Source: Symbiodinium natans (Eukaryota; Sar; Dinophyceae; Suessiales; Symbiodiniaceae). From it: a stretch of DNA of 64,000 bases. The position numbers and the translations under genes are program-made. Shown in pieces: positions 62,862 through 64,000 of the stretch; positions within the stretch are counted from its first letter, which is position 1, and each line of letters opens with the position of its first letter. Location: the NCBI GenBank assembly GCA_905221605.1, contig CAJNDS010000824.1, forward strand, positions 387,001-451,000. Reading direction: 5' to 3'. A model generated the notes under the pieces. It did no database searches, was not told where the DNA came from, and worked only from the letters and a program-made list of their open reading frames with translations.

Positions 62862-63160
62862 GTGAGGGTTCCTGGCACCGGTGGTTTAGGGTTTAGGGTG
62901 TTAGGGTTAAGTAGGGGTTCACAGCCCCCTTGAAGTGCTCAGTTCTCTACATGGGGCCTCTTCTTAGGTTCTTATGGTTTAGGAGGTTAGGGTTTAGGGG
63001 CCGGGTAGGGAGGCTATCCTGGTTCTTTCCGTCGTGATGGCTCGGCTTACGGTTGAGGGTTGAGGGGTGAGGGAGTTTTGGGTGAAAAGGGTACTTTCCC
63101 AAAATACCGACACTTTTACCTTGTGGTACCCTAAATTTAGATGAAGCCGCATCTTAGCAG

Positions 63161-63830
63161 AGTCCCCGCCAAGTTTTTCAATCAGATCAACCTCGAAGGA
63201 GTACGAAGTGCATGCTATACCACGCATACCACCCGAGCTTAGATGCCAAGAGAATAATTAATGGCGCATTCGTAGCAAGGTTTGGGGTTCAAGATCTTCC
63301 GGCTTCCTTTCAGGTCATGCTTCCCAGATACGTAGGACTTGGCACTTTCGACGAAACGCTCTGAGGTAGGACCCAGAGTGGGCCTGTATTCCCCCTGCTT
63401 ATGGGTTTATGGGTTTAGGTTCCCCTATAAGCCCCTTTTGAACTAAAAAGAGAGAGGGCCCTCTTTTGGTCCTGAGTTCCTCATCAGCATAAACATCCCT
63501 GAGAATTGCACCCAAAAACTCTCAGCGTCCGACCAGACCAGTCTTGTGTGCCTCCTTGTCGCAGAACCTGCACTCCTTGAAGACTGCAACCGGAGTAGTG
63601 CCCGTAGCTGAGATTGTGCCAGACATGCAAGCGGGTTTAGGGCTTCTGAACCTTCACACTGTGTGCATGGCTATAGGCAGCATTGTCAGCCTGCATGAGT
63701 GGTCCCAGGCTAGCAGGAACTCCATCAGCCGCACTCAGCCACGGCACATGCAATGTTTTTGGTGCTACCGTGCTACCGTACCGACATGCTCCTGTGGCTT
63801 TCGGTAGGTCGGCTGCGCGCTACTGTAGCT

Positions 63831-63890
<60 letters not shown>

Positions 63891-63964
63891 TATTTCTCCC
63901 TAACAGTGATTGAGATCTTCGCGGGACAAGGCTCGGAGCAGCGAGGTCCAGCATTCCTCGTGGA
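63161..63964 (+). CDS. Partial multi-exon gene at the right end, unidentified
   Basis: Probable exon pieces: 63161-63207 (VPAKFFNQINLEGVR, after CTTAGCAG, before A|GTGCAT); about 63314-63361 (VMLPRYVGLGTFDETL, after CCTTTCAG); about 63477-63570 (FLISINIPENCTQKLSASDQ); about 63566-63690 (AEIVPDMQAGLGLLNLHTVC); about 63907 to the end (VIEIFAGQGSEQRGPAFLVE). An F5 introner-like element separates the second and third. Junction phases are not fully resolved, so this is a locus-level call. Protein family not recognised. It continues beyond the window. Confidence 0.4.
63367..63476 (+). mobile_element. Introner-like element, family F5
   Basis: GTAGGACCCAGAGTGGGCC at the left, GGTTCCCCTATAAGCCCC in the middle and a CCTGAG end follow the same order as the element in transporter intron 2. 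It lies between two coding-like segments. Confidence 0.65.
63832..63892. repeat. CT microsatellite
   Basis: About 29 CT units, probably inside an intron of the right-end gene. Confidence 0.95.
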
Positions 63965-64000
63965 AGCCCAAAGCATCGTTGCATCGTTTTTGGAGCCATG

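Overview
The window looks like nuclear DNA of a core dinoflagellate (Symbiodiniaceae-like; the species cannot be named from sequence alone). Three lines of evidence support this. (1) The recognisable genes are intron-rich. Rebuilding them from protein homology forces non-canonical 5' splice sites: all five introns in each ammonium-transporter copy are GC-AG, and the RCC1-like gene uses GC-AG, GA-AG and GT-AG introns. GC/GA donors are a dinoflagellate hallmark. (2) One gene is present as three near-identical tandem copies on one strand. (3) The telomere-type heptamer TTTAGGG is present, but here as dozens of short interstitial arrays in both orientations.

Layout. From 1 to about 41.5 kb the DNA alternates between TTTAGGG/CCCTAAA arrays (20-230 bp), short inverted-repeat (MITE-like) elements in several families, microsatellites, and GC-rich islands of 40-125 bp. 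Many islands read as open + strand coding segments preceded by AG and followed by GT, GC or GA, so I annotate the best ones as putative exons of unidentified genes. A compositionally foreign AT-rich island lies at about 12.64-15.43 kb. A multi-exon gene for an RCC1-like repeat (beta-propeller) protein runs from about 42.05 to at least 46.2 kb. From 46.9 to 51.6 kb there are more arrays and exon-like islands. From 51.65 to 61.7 kb lies a three-copy tandem array of an Amt/MEP/Rh-family ammonium transporter (428 aa each, six exons). The right end (62.5-64 kb) carries exon-like pieces of a further + strand gene that leaves the window.

Every gene or exon I can support is on the + strand, as expected for a unidirectional dinoflagellate gene cluster. 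Telomere-like arrays and MITE-like elements sit inside the introns of both confidently modelled genes, and two element families make up most of an intron by themselves (introner-like). The main discovery candidate is this pairing: dispersed telomere-like arrays and intron-forming elements filling non-canonical introns, with recombination between tandem gene copies. I found no rRNA, tRNA, CRISPR array, transposase, reverse transcriptase or virus-like gene. All exon models were built by hand from reading frames and are not supported by transcripts.
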